Source: Glomus cerebriforme
Taxonomy: Eukaryota; Glomeromycota; Glomeromycetes; Glomerales; Glomeraceae
Reading direction: 5' to 3'
Assembly: GCA_003550305.1 (NCBI GenBank)
Contig: QKYT01000004.1
Coordinates: 78,591-142,590, forward strand
Length of the DNA: 64,000 bases
Shown: positions 10,284 through 21,499 of the stretch, piece after piece
Numbering within the stretch: position 1 is the stretch's first letter
How the letters are laid out: the number at the start of each line of letters is the position of its first letter
Position numbers and translations under genes: made by a program
The notes under the pieces: model-generated
Seen by the model: the letters and a program-made list of their open reading frames with translations, nothing else
What the model was told of the DNA's origin: nothing
Database searches by the model: none

Positions 10284-11948
10284 TTGGAATATAGTATGAA
10301 ATACGGTAATTTTCCAATCCAGTCCAAAACCTATTACGAAAAAGACATTTCTAATCAAGAGTTCGGTTTTTGTTCTAACTGTAATAAATCACAGACGGAG
10401 GAAAACTGGTGCAAGAATTGTAATTCTAAAATGTTCCAAAAAGATTTCAAAAGATGGTGCAAGAATGAAGATATAAATAACTTTATACAAGAAGCTCAGT
10501 TAAATGCAAGAAATAGTAATGAAGTTATAGAATGGATTTGTTATGAACGTTTAAGAAACATACAATTCATTGCCCAAGGTGGCTTCAGCACTATTTATAA
10601 AGCTATTTGGTTGGATGGAAATATAGATTGTTGGGATAATGAAAAGAAAGAATGGAAAAGAATCAATCAAAAGCTTAATGAAAATGATTACGATAATGCA
10701 AATAAAAACTCACCTCTTAAAGAAAATGAAAAATATGGGATTTATGTAGTGCTTAAAAGTTTAAATGATTCTACAAATATTCATGAAGATTTCTTAATGG
10801 AGGTAAGGTTTTATATTATTATTATCAAATTTCTATTTAAATTCAGCAATTAATTGATTATTCATTTTAGTTGAAAAACCATTTACAATTTCTATGTTCT
10901 GCTATAAATAATTATTCAAATTTCATCAAAATTTATGGAATAACTCAAGATCCAGAAACATTAAATTATATGATCGTGTTAAAAGAAATGCCAATGGGAA
11001 ATTTAAGATCTAACCTTATGATAAAAAAATATAATCCAGAGGATAAATATTATAACCTATATGAAATAGCAAGTTCATTGGCTGCTTTACATAAATGTGA
11101 TTTAGTTCATGGTGATTTACATAGCGGAAATATACTTTTTGAAAATGTATTTACTGCTTGTATAAGTGATTTTGGATTAAGCAGACCTGCAAATCAATCC
11201 ATTAATACTAATAAGATTATTTCTGGAGTACTTCCATATATTGCTCCTGAGGTCTTACGTGGGCATCCTTATACAAAAGCCGCTGACATTTATAGTTTTG
11301 GTATTATTATGTGGGAATTTACATCAGGTGTTCCAGCATTTCATAACATTCCTCATGATTTTCACCTTTGTTTAGATATTTGTAAAGGTGTTAGACCAGA
11401 AATTATAGAAGGAACAGATTCTGGTTATATAGAGTTAATGAAAAAGTGCTGGAATACTGACCAAAGTAAAAGACCAAAGGCAGATGAATTAGCAGAAATG
11501 TTCGATGTTTTGTCTACTAAACATATAATAAATCATGAAAAAAGAATGCAAGTGCCAGCAGTGCCAGGTAACAAAATTTTATTTTAAAAGTAAAACTTTT
11601 AATAATAGCATAAATTAATTATTATTTTCATTATAGAGATTAAAATAGTATATCATCCATTATCTTGTTATAAAAGCAGAAGATTTGATTATTCTGCAAA
11701 ATTAAATGAATTGTTAAGTGAGAGTTTAGGCAAATATTACTTTTCATTTTTTTTCATTTTTCTTTCTATATCTAACTTTGAATATAATATTTTTTTAAAT
11801 TTTAGAAGATTGTAAGATTTCTAGTACAAATTTGGGTAATTTAATTAATTTTTTGTTATTTATTAAATTTGTAAACTTCTATAGATTAAAAAAAAAATTT
11901 TAATATTCGTTGTTTATAGGTATTATACAAGAAGAAAGTGAGAATTGA
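10284..11948 (+). CDS. Protein kinase (TKL-like, expanded Glomeromycotan family) with N-terminal zinc-ribbon
   Basis: The exon model is 10284-10802, 10871-11567, 11637-11717, 11806-11835 and 11920-11948, giving 451 residues. The N-terminus has CxxC-x9-CxxC (C30, C33, C43, C46), a likely zinc ribbon. The kinase domain follows: Gly-rich loop QGGFSTIY (about 98-105), ATP-site Lys in VVLK (K158), catalytic loop VHGDLHSGN (D255; HGD replaces the usual HRD), DFG at 273-275 and APE at YIAPEVL. It therefore has every core catalytic residue and is predicted to be an active Ser/Thr or dual-specificity kinase. The HGD form is common in these fungal kinases. The last three exons are short (81, 30 and 29 coding bases) and encode PLSCYKSRRFDYSAKLNE, then LGIIQEESEN, a tail typical of the family. 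The ATG at 10296 is an alternative start. The substrate is unknown. Confidence 0.85.
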
Positions 11949-12424
11949 TTATAAAAAAAATTCGGTTAAGACAATGTCATTAATTAAATGAATTGACTTT
12001 AATATATAAAACAACGATATTATAGAATATATAGAAAGATTGATGTGATCATTATCTACAGCTCTAGTAGCTCTAATCAATTACATTATAGATTTTTTAT
12101 TTCATTAAATAAGTTCAAAATATAGAGAAGCTTGAATTTTTAAATGATAGGATTTTGGAATATTATGACTAGTAAGTACATTAAAGCAAGACGATGAAAT
12201 CACCAAAAAAAGAAAGATTTATAGGATTCTTTTTTTGAATCTATTAAACTGTGCCTTTTATCTTTTTATCGATACCAGATAGAGTAAGATAGATCGATAG
12301 ATCATCCATAAAAACGCCAAGTCTTTCGTACAATGTTTTTGTAACACAATTCATTTTTGCTGATCAAAACAAAATGATTAAATAAAAAAAAAAAAATAAA
12401 TAAAAATGAATGAATGAATAAAAA
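11949..12424. other. Spacer between kinase and first kelch gene
   Basis: The spacer is AT-rich and probably holds the kinase 3' end and the kelch promoter. It ends with an A-rich tract directly before the start codon. I see no gene in it. Confidence 0.5.
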
Positions 12425-14053
12425 ATGAAAATGAAAATGAAAACTTTAAAAAGTTTGATTTTTTATATAAATTTCTTTCAAACCATTATTAAAATAAATT
12501 GTCAACAATATTTTATTCCAACTGGAAGAAGTCATCATACAGCAACATTAATTGGAACAAAAATTTATTTTTTTGGTGGTGCAACGGATTTATCTCATGA
12601 ACAATTAACAAATGATTTATTTTATCTTGATATTTCAAAATCATTTGATAAAACATTAGGACCGTTACCATTCGTAAATTTAAATAATTATAATACATTA
12701 TATTTACCACCATCAAATATTGGAGCAGCAAGTTCAATTTTTAATGATTTAATTTTATATTTTGGTGGTCAACCAACTGACAACAATCCCCTTGTATGTT
12801 CATTTAATACAACAGGATTAGAATGGAAAAATCCGACAGCTTCCTCTCCAAGAGGAGTATTTTTGAGCGCAGTTGCGGATAATAATAATAGAATATATAT
12901 TTTCGGAGGTGGATTTAATGAAATAAACGTCAATGGAATAGTTCAATATACATATAATAAAGAAACAATTATTTTTGATCCTATTAATGAAATTTGGGCA
13001 AATGGGGAAAGTTTATTGATTGGAAGAGAAGGACATACCGCTACTTTTTTATCTGATACCAAGGAAATCGTTTATATTGGAGGTATTAATAACGTTGGTT
13101 TAATAGATATGACTAATGTATGTTATTTATATACACGAACGTTTTTTTTAAAAATTGTACCAAATAATTATTATTTTTTTAATAATAGTTAGACGTATAT
13201 AATTCCATAAATAATACATGGAGTCAATGGGTGCGTGATTAAATCCATTATTTATAAAATTTACCAATTGAAAGATAATTTTTAAATAAATTATTTGTTG
13301 AATTTTCAAAAAATAGGTGACTACAAATCCACCACAGCAAAGAACATATCATACAGCTGTTTTAAGTAAGCAATTTTTTTTTTAAAAAAAAAACGTACAA
13401 ATATATTTTTAATGAAACATCATTAAATTTTATTGGTTAAAGCAAATGACGGTAGAATAATTATATTTGGGGGATTTACAAACAATACTTCTCAACATGT
13501 AATAGCTACTGAATCAATAATAACAGATTATTATGTGGTCTTGGAAATAAAGACATTGAATTGGTATCATGGAACAGAAAGTATATCACCTAGGGCTCCT
13601 TATAGAGGACATACTGCAACTTTAGTTAATGATTATATGATCATTGCTTTTGGTATTGAATATTAATTATTATTTTTATTATTACATTCAATTTTAAACT
13701 TTAAAACATTAATGGCACTTTTATTTTTCTTTTTAGGTGAATCGGATGTTCTTAGTAATGATATTTTCATTTATAAAATTGGAGATTATGCAAATTATTC
13801 TGAAGAAAATTATTTTAATATTCAAACTACACCGATTATTACAAGAAAAATTGATCGTATAAGGATTATTATCGTTACCTTTAGTATTCTAATATTATGC
13901 ACTAGTATATTTGGTATAATTATTATTGGAGTTAAAAAATTCAATAATAATAACAATAACAACAACAACAACAATAATGATGATGATGGTAATGATGATT
14001 ATGATACAAATCAAGAATTACAACCGCCAGAAGATGTAATGCCCGAGCCATAA
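12425..14053 (+). CDS. Kelch-repeat type I membrane protein (tandem copy 1)
   Basis: The exon model is 12425-13117, 13189-13230, 13317-13365, 13443-13652 and 13737-14053, giving 436 residues. An N-terminal signal peptide (hydrophobic 8-25, then NCQQY) precedes several kelch repeats with HTATLIGTKIYFFGG-type blades (about 36-330), which should fold as an extracellular beta-propeller. A membrane segment follows at about 375-396, then a short tail with a run of about 12 Asn and an acidic stretch. Topology is thus signal peptide, propeller outside, short cytoplasmic tail. Kelch propellers bind protein or glycan partners; none can be named here. The Met-Lys repeats at the N-terminus offer alternative starts at codons 3 and 5. 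The next gene is its tandem duplicate. Confidence 0.85.
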
Positions 14054-14229
14054 ATAATATCAGTTTTCAGAAAATTAAGTTCAAGAATCAAATAAAATAA
14101 TAAAATATTAAATTGGATTTTTCATATAGACATCTATAAATAATCTATCCATGTCAAATATTCATATTCAAATCTCAATTTATTGTTGCGCTTGGAACAT
14201 AGTAATGTCGACACTATTAACGGCGCTGT

Positions 14230-14288
14230 CACGTGCCAATGCATCATGCCGTGCGTATTACCACGTGAATGCATAAAGTAATCACGTG
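14230..14288. promoter_or_regulatory. Cluster of three CACGTG palindromes
   Basis: CACGTG occurs at 14230-14235, 14262-14267 and 14283-14288, about 100 to 160 bases before the second kelch start codon. CACGTG is the E-box/CDE1 core bound by bHLH factors such as Cbf1 and Pho4 in fungi. Three copies within 59 bases of AT-rich DNA are unlikely by chance. Regulation by such a factor is inferred. Confidence 0.5.
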
Positions 14289-14387
14289 AAGACATCTCGC
14301 GTGATTTCGGTATCGGACCCAAAACTCCGGTCAAGAAAATTTCTACAAATGGAATGTGATTTGTTATAATTTTTTTCCTTCAAAAAA

Positions 14388-15927
14388 ATGAAACTTTTAA
14401 TTTTTTACAATCTTTACATAATTTTTTTTCAATTAATTGCTATTATAAAATGTCAACAATATATTCCAAAAGGAAGAACTTATCATTCAGCAATATTAGT
14501 TGGGACAAAAATATATTTTATTGGTGGTCTAGATTCTCTCAACCTTCTTACACATGATTTCTTTTATCTAGATATTTCAAAATCATTTAATAAAACAGTA
14601 GAACCATTACCACTTACAGATTGGAGTGATAAAGCTTCAGAAATACCTGATCATTATGGTGCGGCAACTACAGCATTAAAGGAATTAATTTTCCTTATTG
14701 GTGGAGATATAGGAGCGTTTGAAACTGAATATATATATACATATTCATTTAATACAACAGAATTGATATGGAAGGCTGTACCAGTTTCTAAATTTGCGTA
14801 CTTTGTTCAAAGAAGAAGATTTTCAAATGCAATTGCTAATAATGATAAAATATATCTTTTTGGAGGAGGAATGCTTTCGGGAATGACTGCTGAATATGTT
14901 TACTTTAATATGGATATTTTTGATAATATTAATAAAATTTGGATTAATAAAACAATTGGAACAATAGCTGGAAGAGAAGGACACACTGGTACTTTTTTAT
15001 TTAATACTGGTGAAATTATTTACATTGGAGGTCATGGCAAAGATGGATTAATAGACATGACCAATGTACGTAAAATTATGAATATATTTTAAGTATAATT
15101 ATTGTATATAATTTTATTTATATATATATATTTTTTTGTAATAGTTGGACGTTTACAATACTATAAAGGATGAATGGAATAAATTGGTATGTAATTCAGT
15201 AGTTGTCATTTACTATAGTATGTTATATATTAACACTTTGATTTAAAAAAACGTATTATTTATTTAGTCAACCAAAAATCCACCAGAACAGAGATATTTG
15301 CATACGGCTGTTTTAAGTAAGCATGAAGAAATCTTTAAATATAATTTTAAATTAATCCTTATTAAATTTTTAATTTTTTTAAAGCCAAAAATAATAGAAT
15401 TATTATATTCGGAGGAATTGTAAATGGTAATAACCAACCTGTAAATAATTATTATGTAGTCTTAAATATAAAATCATTGGAATGGTATCATGGGAATACG
15501 AATCTATCAACTATAGCTCCCTTTATGGGTCATACTGCGACTTTGGTTGATGATTATATGTTTATTGCTTTTGGTATGAATATTAAAAAAAATAACCATT
15601 ATTATTCTTATTATATCAGATATCCAATTTTAAATTTATTAAATTTTAATTTTTTTTATAGGTAATATATACACAAAACCAGTTAGCAATGATATTCTCA
15701 TTTATAAGATTGGAGATTATGCAAATTTTTCCGAAGTAAATTATTTTAAGATTGCAGTTCCAAAAAATAATACGATTAAAGTTGTTATAATTAGTAGTGT
15801 ATTAAGTGGTATATTAGTTATTGTTGTTGTTGTTGTTGTTATAAGATTTAGAAGAAAATCGAGGGATAATCCGGAATTCTTGGGTATACAACCACCACGT
15901 TCTATCCCTGCCGATTTATTTTCTTAA
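14388..15927 (+). CDS. Kelch-repeat type I membrane protein (tandem copy 2)
   Basis: The exon model is 14388-15065, 15145-15186, 15268-15316, 15385-15573 and 15662-15927, giving 407 residues. A signal peptide (hydrophobic 3-20, then KCQQYIP) leads into kelch repeats such as KIYFIGG, IYLFGGG and IIIFGG. A membrane segment rich in Val (about 359-380, a GTT repeat in DNA) is followed by the basic stop-transfer RFRRKSR and a short Pro-containing tail. Exons 2 and 3 have exactly the same lengths as in copy 1 (42 and 49 bases) and all intron phases agree, which shows a tandem gene duplication. The cytoplasmic tails differ completely, so the two proteins may share a ligand type but not an intracellular partner. 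Confidence 0.85.
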
Positions 15928-17215
15928 ATGAATAATTCTTATTTATTTTATTTATGTTATTTACAGTTTTAAATATCATAAATTACTGTACATATTAAAA
16001 TTAGTCTTTATTAAATATAAATTATAAATCCACAATATCATGTTATTACAGATTATATTGTTGTTCGGAATAACACATTACTCAAATAAATATAATTACT
16101 TTATAGAGAAAGAATGGGAATAAAACGCAATGATGGTATAGAATCAATTAGGTTTTATTTTAATAAGCTCCTTTGCATTTTCATATCGAAATTATTTTCC
16201 CTTTTAATTCAATTATTGGATTATTATGAGAACAGCTTTGAATCAAAAGGTATTATTCCCAAATTACGTGCAACATTTGGTTTATTGCGTTCCAACAATT
16301 ATGTATTGACTAAAATATAAGCTTCCATATATGTTTTTTTTTATTACGTGAGAAAACTGAGAAATCTTTTAAAATAATATACAATATTATTACTGATTTT
16401 AGAATTATTTTAATCATTTTAAACTCATTAACGTGTTTAGAATAAGATTTATATTATTTATATTATGACTTTTATATTTAGTTTTTTTATGTTTAGACAT
16501 CGTAATCCTCGTAGTCCTAATACAATAGCATGACACAACCGTGACACGTAGGATTTATCGAAATCATTAACTTTTCCACATAACCTATATCTAAATATCA
16601 TGAATATTAAAAATAATTAAATAGTTATGTCGTTGGAGTAACATATTCTCACTCCAAGTGCTCCGTAACATTTAATATTGTGGTTCTATAAGTTAAGATA
16701 CTTTAGAGTTTTAGCAAATGTTGTAATTAAAATATTTTCACAATTCATTAAAACTTTTTTAGGTATGCTACTGTATACTCGCACCCTTTTATTAGAATGA
16801 GAAACATTTTTTCAAGTCAATAATTTCTGGACCATTCAAAATATTGTGAATTATAATAATAATAATAGTGAAAAATGTAAAGACGGAGCATGGCCTAATT
16901 CATAATTATTGACTTTTTTTATATTATTAATGTATTAATTTCTTATTTAGATAACATTTGTTGTAAATATTTTTCGAGTCTTGTATAATATCAACTATAG
17001 ATGAAGTATTTTCAAATCCTTAAATACAAAATTAATTATGGCTTATATTCTTATTCAAAATTTTTATTGCAACTGATACTAGTCTTCATAAACAAATCCT
17101 TTACCAAATTTTTACCCAATCTTATAGATGAGCTTGATCATTTACCTTCAGTTCGATAAAGCAACTGACGCTGAATATGGCACACATAATTCATGCTGAT
17201 CAGTAACCGGTGATT
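15928..17215. other. AT-rich intergenic stretch
   Basis: No gene is supported. The 68-codon frame at 16114-16320 has no motif, signal peptide or splice context and is probably chance. The rest is AT-rich with homopolymer runs. Confidence 0.45.
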
Positions 17216-17221
17216 TGGTGA

Positions 17222-17455
17222 TGTTGTAGCCCAAACGTAACCATGTCCCGAATCCGACTTGGGATATCCCAAATCAAACTTGGGACAATCCTATGTCCGA
17301 AATTTAACCATATCCCAAATAAACTAGTAAATTTTAAATGTTTAAGACGTCTCAAACTACCATTTAAGACTGGGTTAGTTTGGGACATGGTCAAGTTTCG
17401 GATATAAGGTTTTCCCAAGTTTGATTTGGGACATGGTAGTGTTTGGGCTACAACA
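17222..17455. mobile_element. MITE with long terminal inverted repeats (family A)
   Basis: The left end tgttgtagcccaaac and the right end gtttgggctacaaca are perfect inverted repeats. The similarity continues inward (accatgtccc... / ...gggacatggt). The tetranucleotide gtga lies directly outside both ends (17218-17221 and 17456-17459), a probable target-site duplication. The 234-base body is full of tcccaaat/atttggga phrases and contains no transposase. A degraded relative lies at 41050-41216. Confidence 0.7.
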
Positions 17456-17689
17456 GTGATAAATCGAATTTTTGCAGCGGATCTACAAAGGTTATTAATT
17501 ATCCTTCTTCAGGAACTGGTATTATTGTGAAGAAGGATTCTTAATTCAGATTGGGAGTAATTATATAAGATGGTAAAAGCAAATTGGTGAAAAAAGGAAA
17601 AGGGAATAATAATCTATGGTAAAATATTAAGATACCTTTCCATTCTTTGTAATTAACAACTCCTAGAAATCCCACGTAAAATATTTGCA

Positions 17690-18110
17690 ATGAAAACCCA
17701 GAAAAAGATATAAGTTATTTGAAAAGATAAAATCAAGTATATCACAACTTATAGTGCGAAATCTATTTCTGAGTTAATGACAAAATTCAAGAAATTATAG
17801 ATAGCTTCTCTCTTCTCTGAGCAGATTCCATGCACAGTGGAGGATGACCGAAATTTCAGCTGGGCCCTGTCAAAATTCTGTGTCTTCATTTCGGTCAAAA
17901 TCATGTGAACAAAATTTCTTGTCTGCGCCATCTACACCTCAAACCATAGTACCAGCTGAGGTAAGCACACATACCGAATCTGATCTCAAACCTATTACTT
18001 ACGAAACCAAATCAGATCCGGAATTAATTATAAAACCTTTTTTAGTACATTTCTCATTCGAAATACAGTGGAGAGCAAAATTTTTTGAAACTATCACGTG
18101 ACTTTAATCA
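17690..18110 (+). pseudogene. Possible coding remnant (Ser/Thr-rich segment)
   Basis: The frame at 17844-18101 includes CQNSVSSFRSKSCEQNFLSA and PSTPQTIVPAE followed by a GTAAGC that could be a splice donor. Upstream, NENPEKDISYLKR and IQEIIDSFSLL read in other frames. The mixture suggests a decayed gene of unknown family, but the evidence is compositional only. Confidence 0.25.
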
Positions 18111-18870
18111 ATCAAATTATAATACATCTGCATAATGTCCTTCAAGAAAAATGACTCAAAAACTGAAAGGATATGTCAAAAAAATATCAATGAGGAATAA
18201 ATTTACGCTTGTGGATTAAGGAGTACATTATGCGAGTGAAATTTAATGTCATATCAGCATTGAAAGTATTATAACTTAAAAAAGTTAATTTTCAGAAAAT
18301 TGATCACATGTTTACTATTACTCGGATGATTACCAGACAAAAGTTATTCTTACAGAATCTAATTATAATGTTAAAATCGATGTTAAGTATAATAATGTAT
18401 AGAAATGTATATTATAGAAATATGTATTGTATAATTATTTATAAAACTAGGAAACGGGAACCGTTACAAAGTCCGAAGCGTTATTTAATATATGTAACAA
18501 TGTATAAAAAGTAAATAAAAGTAAAAAAAAATAACATAATGCATTTATAAAGTGGCAACTTAATTATGTAAAAATCATTTAAAGAAATTATATAAAGAAA
18601 TAAAGAAATTATAAAATAAAACACAGCTATAAAAAATGAACATATTTTCTAAAAAGAATTTATTACAATTAACATTTTCCCACTAATACGATTGCAGCTT
18701 TTTTACCAGCATCATTATTTCCAATTTTGCTAGCATCTAGTTATTATTTCCTGTTTTGCTAATTTTCTTTCACCAATACTTGTATTAGTAGAACCACCTG
18801 ACCTAAGAAATGGTATCCCATAGTTTATGAAAAAGATGCAATATATACTTGTTATTTCATAGATTTCTGA

Positions 18871-18946
18871 GAATAACTAGGTTATTCACTGATGCCTTGG
18901 GGGCCCCCCCGAAGGGAGGGGAGCATCAGTGAATAAAGTTATTCAT
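18871..18946. repeat. Snapback repeat with GC-rich loop
   Basis: The arms ttattcactgatgc (18882-18895) and gcatcagtgaataa (18923-18936) are perfect inverted repeats around a very G+C-rich loop. Short gaataac/gttattc inverted repeats lie outside both arms. Transcribed, it would form a strong hairpin. No gene ends here, so a terminator role is not supported. A similar architecture occurs at 27227-27312. Confidence 0.6.
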
Positions 18947-18949
18947 AAG

Positions 18950-19740
18950 ATTTCTATTGGAATAACAGGTTTATCTAAACTAGTGGAATAAGTGACAAAA
19001 AAATCCATCGGTGTATACATAATACCGATGGGATAATTACATTTACCAATACTAAATGATTGTTTGCTCACATTCACATTTCAGTAAATATATTATTTAT
19101 AGTAATCATCTTAATTTATGTTACTATCAGTCATTTAACAAAACACTATTTTATTTCATGTAGCATCAACATTTCCTATTTTGTTGTCAATCTCAGCCAT
19201 AATCTAAATGGTTAATGGTAGTTATTCACTCGACTTTTGTCTCTTGTTTCTTTTTGATTGTAAATCATAATTGATATTAAATGAAAGTCATTCACTTGAT
19301 TACAAAAATAGTCACAAATATCCATTTATCCTATGTGATATCAATATTCTCCTTTCATTTTCAATTCCAATCGCATTTGAATAGAAGCTATTCACTTTGT
19401 TGCTGAAATATCTAGTTTCTTTTAAGCTCAATACTTTTTTTTCTTGCTAACTCTGGTCACATTTTCATGGTGTTCTTCTTAGTAGCCTCTTTTGGTATTG
19501 ATCTAAATTATATAAGCAACAAAAAAATAGCACTGCAATTAATTATTGGATAACTCACAATTTAAAATCCATTTATAACACATACCTTATGATTATTATC
19601 TTTATAATTTTCATCCCCACAAGTAAATATTTTTGTTATTTACCCTCTTCATTACGACTGGTTTAAAGTTGTTATGTAATTCTATTTTCATATTTCTTCT
19701 TATTTCCACGATATACAAAAATAAAGATATGAGAAAAGAA
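18950..19740. other. Repeat-rich intergenic stretch
   Basis: The phrase agttattcactcgac / agtcattcacttgat / agctattcactttgt recurs at about 19220, 19285 and 19388. On the minus strand short protein-like pieces (KEATKKNTMKM, LARKKSIELK) suggest old decayed coding sequence. No gene is supported. Confidence 0.35.
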
Positions 19741-19743
19741 TGA

Positions 19744-19868
19744 GAGAATTCTAATCTAAACCAAACCAGCCAGTTAGGAGAGACTCAACTTACTGACCAG
19801 TTTTTCCTTGCCTGTAATGAGAAAGTAATTCATATACAGTATAAGGAAGATAAAGAGGGATTTAAAGG
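19744..19868 (+). repeat. Dispersed repeat B, copy 1
   Basis: This stretch of about 125 bases contains attctaatctaaaccaaacc, cagttaggag and tttttccttgcctg, and ends with catatacagtataaggaag and agaggga. It is shared with copies at 21364-21480 and 39957-40073, all in the same orientation. It has no coding frame. No inverted ends, tRNA-like boxes or target duplication were apparent to me. Confidence 0.7.
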
Positions 19869-20739
19869 AAATTCTAGGAAAAATAAATTACAGAGAAAAA
19901 AAATTTTAAAAAAGTTTAATAATAAAATGAGTATTTATATAGAATACCTTTACTAAGAATGTGTCATGAAGAATTATCATGTAATCATAATCAGTAGTTT
20001 TTTATTTCACGGCTACAACTTTTCGTATCACTCATTTTTTTTAATGTGTCATTTCATATAAGGATAGATATCTGTATTAATGTATTAATATATTAATAAA
20101 CTTTTTACATTCTTTCTTTATTGTCAAACAATGTCTTAAATAAAGATAAAAAAAAAAGTTATGGTGATTCAGAATTAGAAACTATTCTGTTAAAATCTAT
20201 TGTTATTGTAAATGTAATGAACTAATTTTGTATATTCGATCTTTAACCAGAACTTGATATCCCAGAGTTTGTTCAACTATCTTTATTATTATAAGAGTTT
20301 CCATTTAATATATTTTTAATTATTTTCTATTCATCAGCCTTATATAATGTAATTGCGAATGCACCATTATAAATATTTCTTTTTATAAAAAAAACAAGAA
20401 CATCAATTATCCCATTTTTTATTTTCCGTTCCTGAAATTTATTGGATTTTATCATCATGTAACAAATTCACGAAGTTTTTACATCAGTTGTAAAATTTAT
20501 CAGGATCAGGATTACAATGAAAAAGATAAATATTGCGGCGCAACATTCTCGAGAAATTTTTTCTTTTCCTGATATCAGAAGTTTATAAGTAGTTTATTGC
20601 ATAAACAATAATAATCATATACTACAAAATCTATAGCAAGCATTGTGTTAAGGCTATACTCACATTAATTTTATTGGGAGGTTTTTGTCTGTACTATATT
20701 AACTCTTTTTTTTTTCTTATTTTTAGGATGAAATAACAG

Positions 20740-21118
20740 GTGAATCAGGTTAGTTAATTTACAATTTTATTTAAAGAGGATTAACACCGCATCACTTCGA
20801 CCAGTGAGTAGTACTGTTCAATGACAACCAATCCAAACTCCTGAGGATTTTACTCAATATTTTAACCAAATTTCAAATTGCCTTGAATCCAAATAAAGAA
20901 TTGAAAAATTTTCACATATTTGTTGTTTCTGTAAGTATATTAAGTATATTGCATGTTTTTTATTAATGTACATGATCTATTATTTTATAACCCAATCCAT
21001 TTCTTTCAATTCACATAGTATTCCATCTATTGATTGAAGAAGCAAGCAATGCCGATGATTAATAAATTTCCTTGTCCAACTTCTTCGAATTTCTCAATAA
21101 TTTGTTCATTTATCAGGT
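20740..21118 (+). pseudogene. Decayed two-exon fragment of unknown family
   Basis: The segment IQTPEDFTQYFNQISNCLES and FSHICCF (about 20830-20930) is followed by a GTAAGT donor and, after an ACATAG acceptor near 21018, by FHLLIEEASNADD, two stops, and ISLSNFFEFLNNLFIYQ with another GTAT donor. Joining at these sites keeps the frame. In-frame TGA, TAA and TAATAA stops show it is dead. I cannot name the family. Confidence 0.4.
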
Positions 21119-21178
21119 ATACTATTTTTTCTGGTATTTTATATCTTTTTTCATCTATTTACTGCCTATAGAAATCCA

Positions 21179-21335
21179 AATTTCGTCATATTTTTCTGTA
21201 TGGGTGTTGATACTACAAAGCTTATAATGTAGGGATCCAAATTTCTTTTTTTGAAATTCATTGAATCTTCACTTTCTCCAAATTTTGTCATATCTGTATG
21301 GTCGTTGGTACTATATGAGCTCATAATTAAAGTAA
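21179..21335. repeat. Tandem duplication of about 104 bases
   Basis: The phrase aatttcgtcatatttttctg followed by a gttgatactac...cttataa segment at about 21179 recurs diverged at about 21283. No coding frame is preserved. Confidence 0.4.
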
Positions 21336-21363
21336 TCAATATGGTATATAAGAAAATGAAAAG

Positions 21364-21480
21364 GAAATTCTAGCCTAAACCAAACTAGCCAGTTAGGAGA
21401 TACTCGACTATCTGACCAGTTTTTCCTTGCCTGACATGAGGAAGACCTCATAAACAATGTAAGGACGTCAAGAGGGAGTT
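21364..21480 (+). repeat. Dispersed repeat B, copy 2
   Basis: This is the second copy of the repeat at 19744-19868 in the same orientation. It has ccagttaggagatactcgac and ctatctgaccag in the centre and agagggagtt at the end. It shares more with the 39957 copy than with copy 1 in the central gatactcgactatctgacc part. Confidence 0.7.
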
Positions 21481-21499
21481 AATAAAGAGAGTGGTTTTT

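Noticed and set aside
10136..10327. 63-codon minus-strand frame overlapping the kinase start
   Set aside because: Shadow frame opposite the kinase 5' end.
14134..14334. 66-codon minus-strand frame over the CACGTG cluster
   Set aside because: Arises from the GC-richer promoter patch; no motif, and it lies between two genes as regulatory sequence.
16114..16320. 68-codon frame with ATG
   Set aside because: No domain, signal peptide or neighbours supporting a gene.
18871..18946. Rho-independent-like terminator
   Set aside because: Strong hairpin, but this is a eukaryotic nuclear region and no gene ends here.
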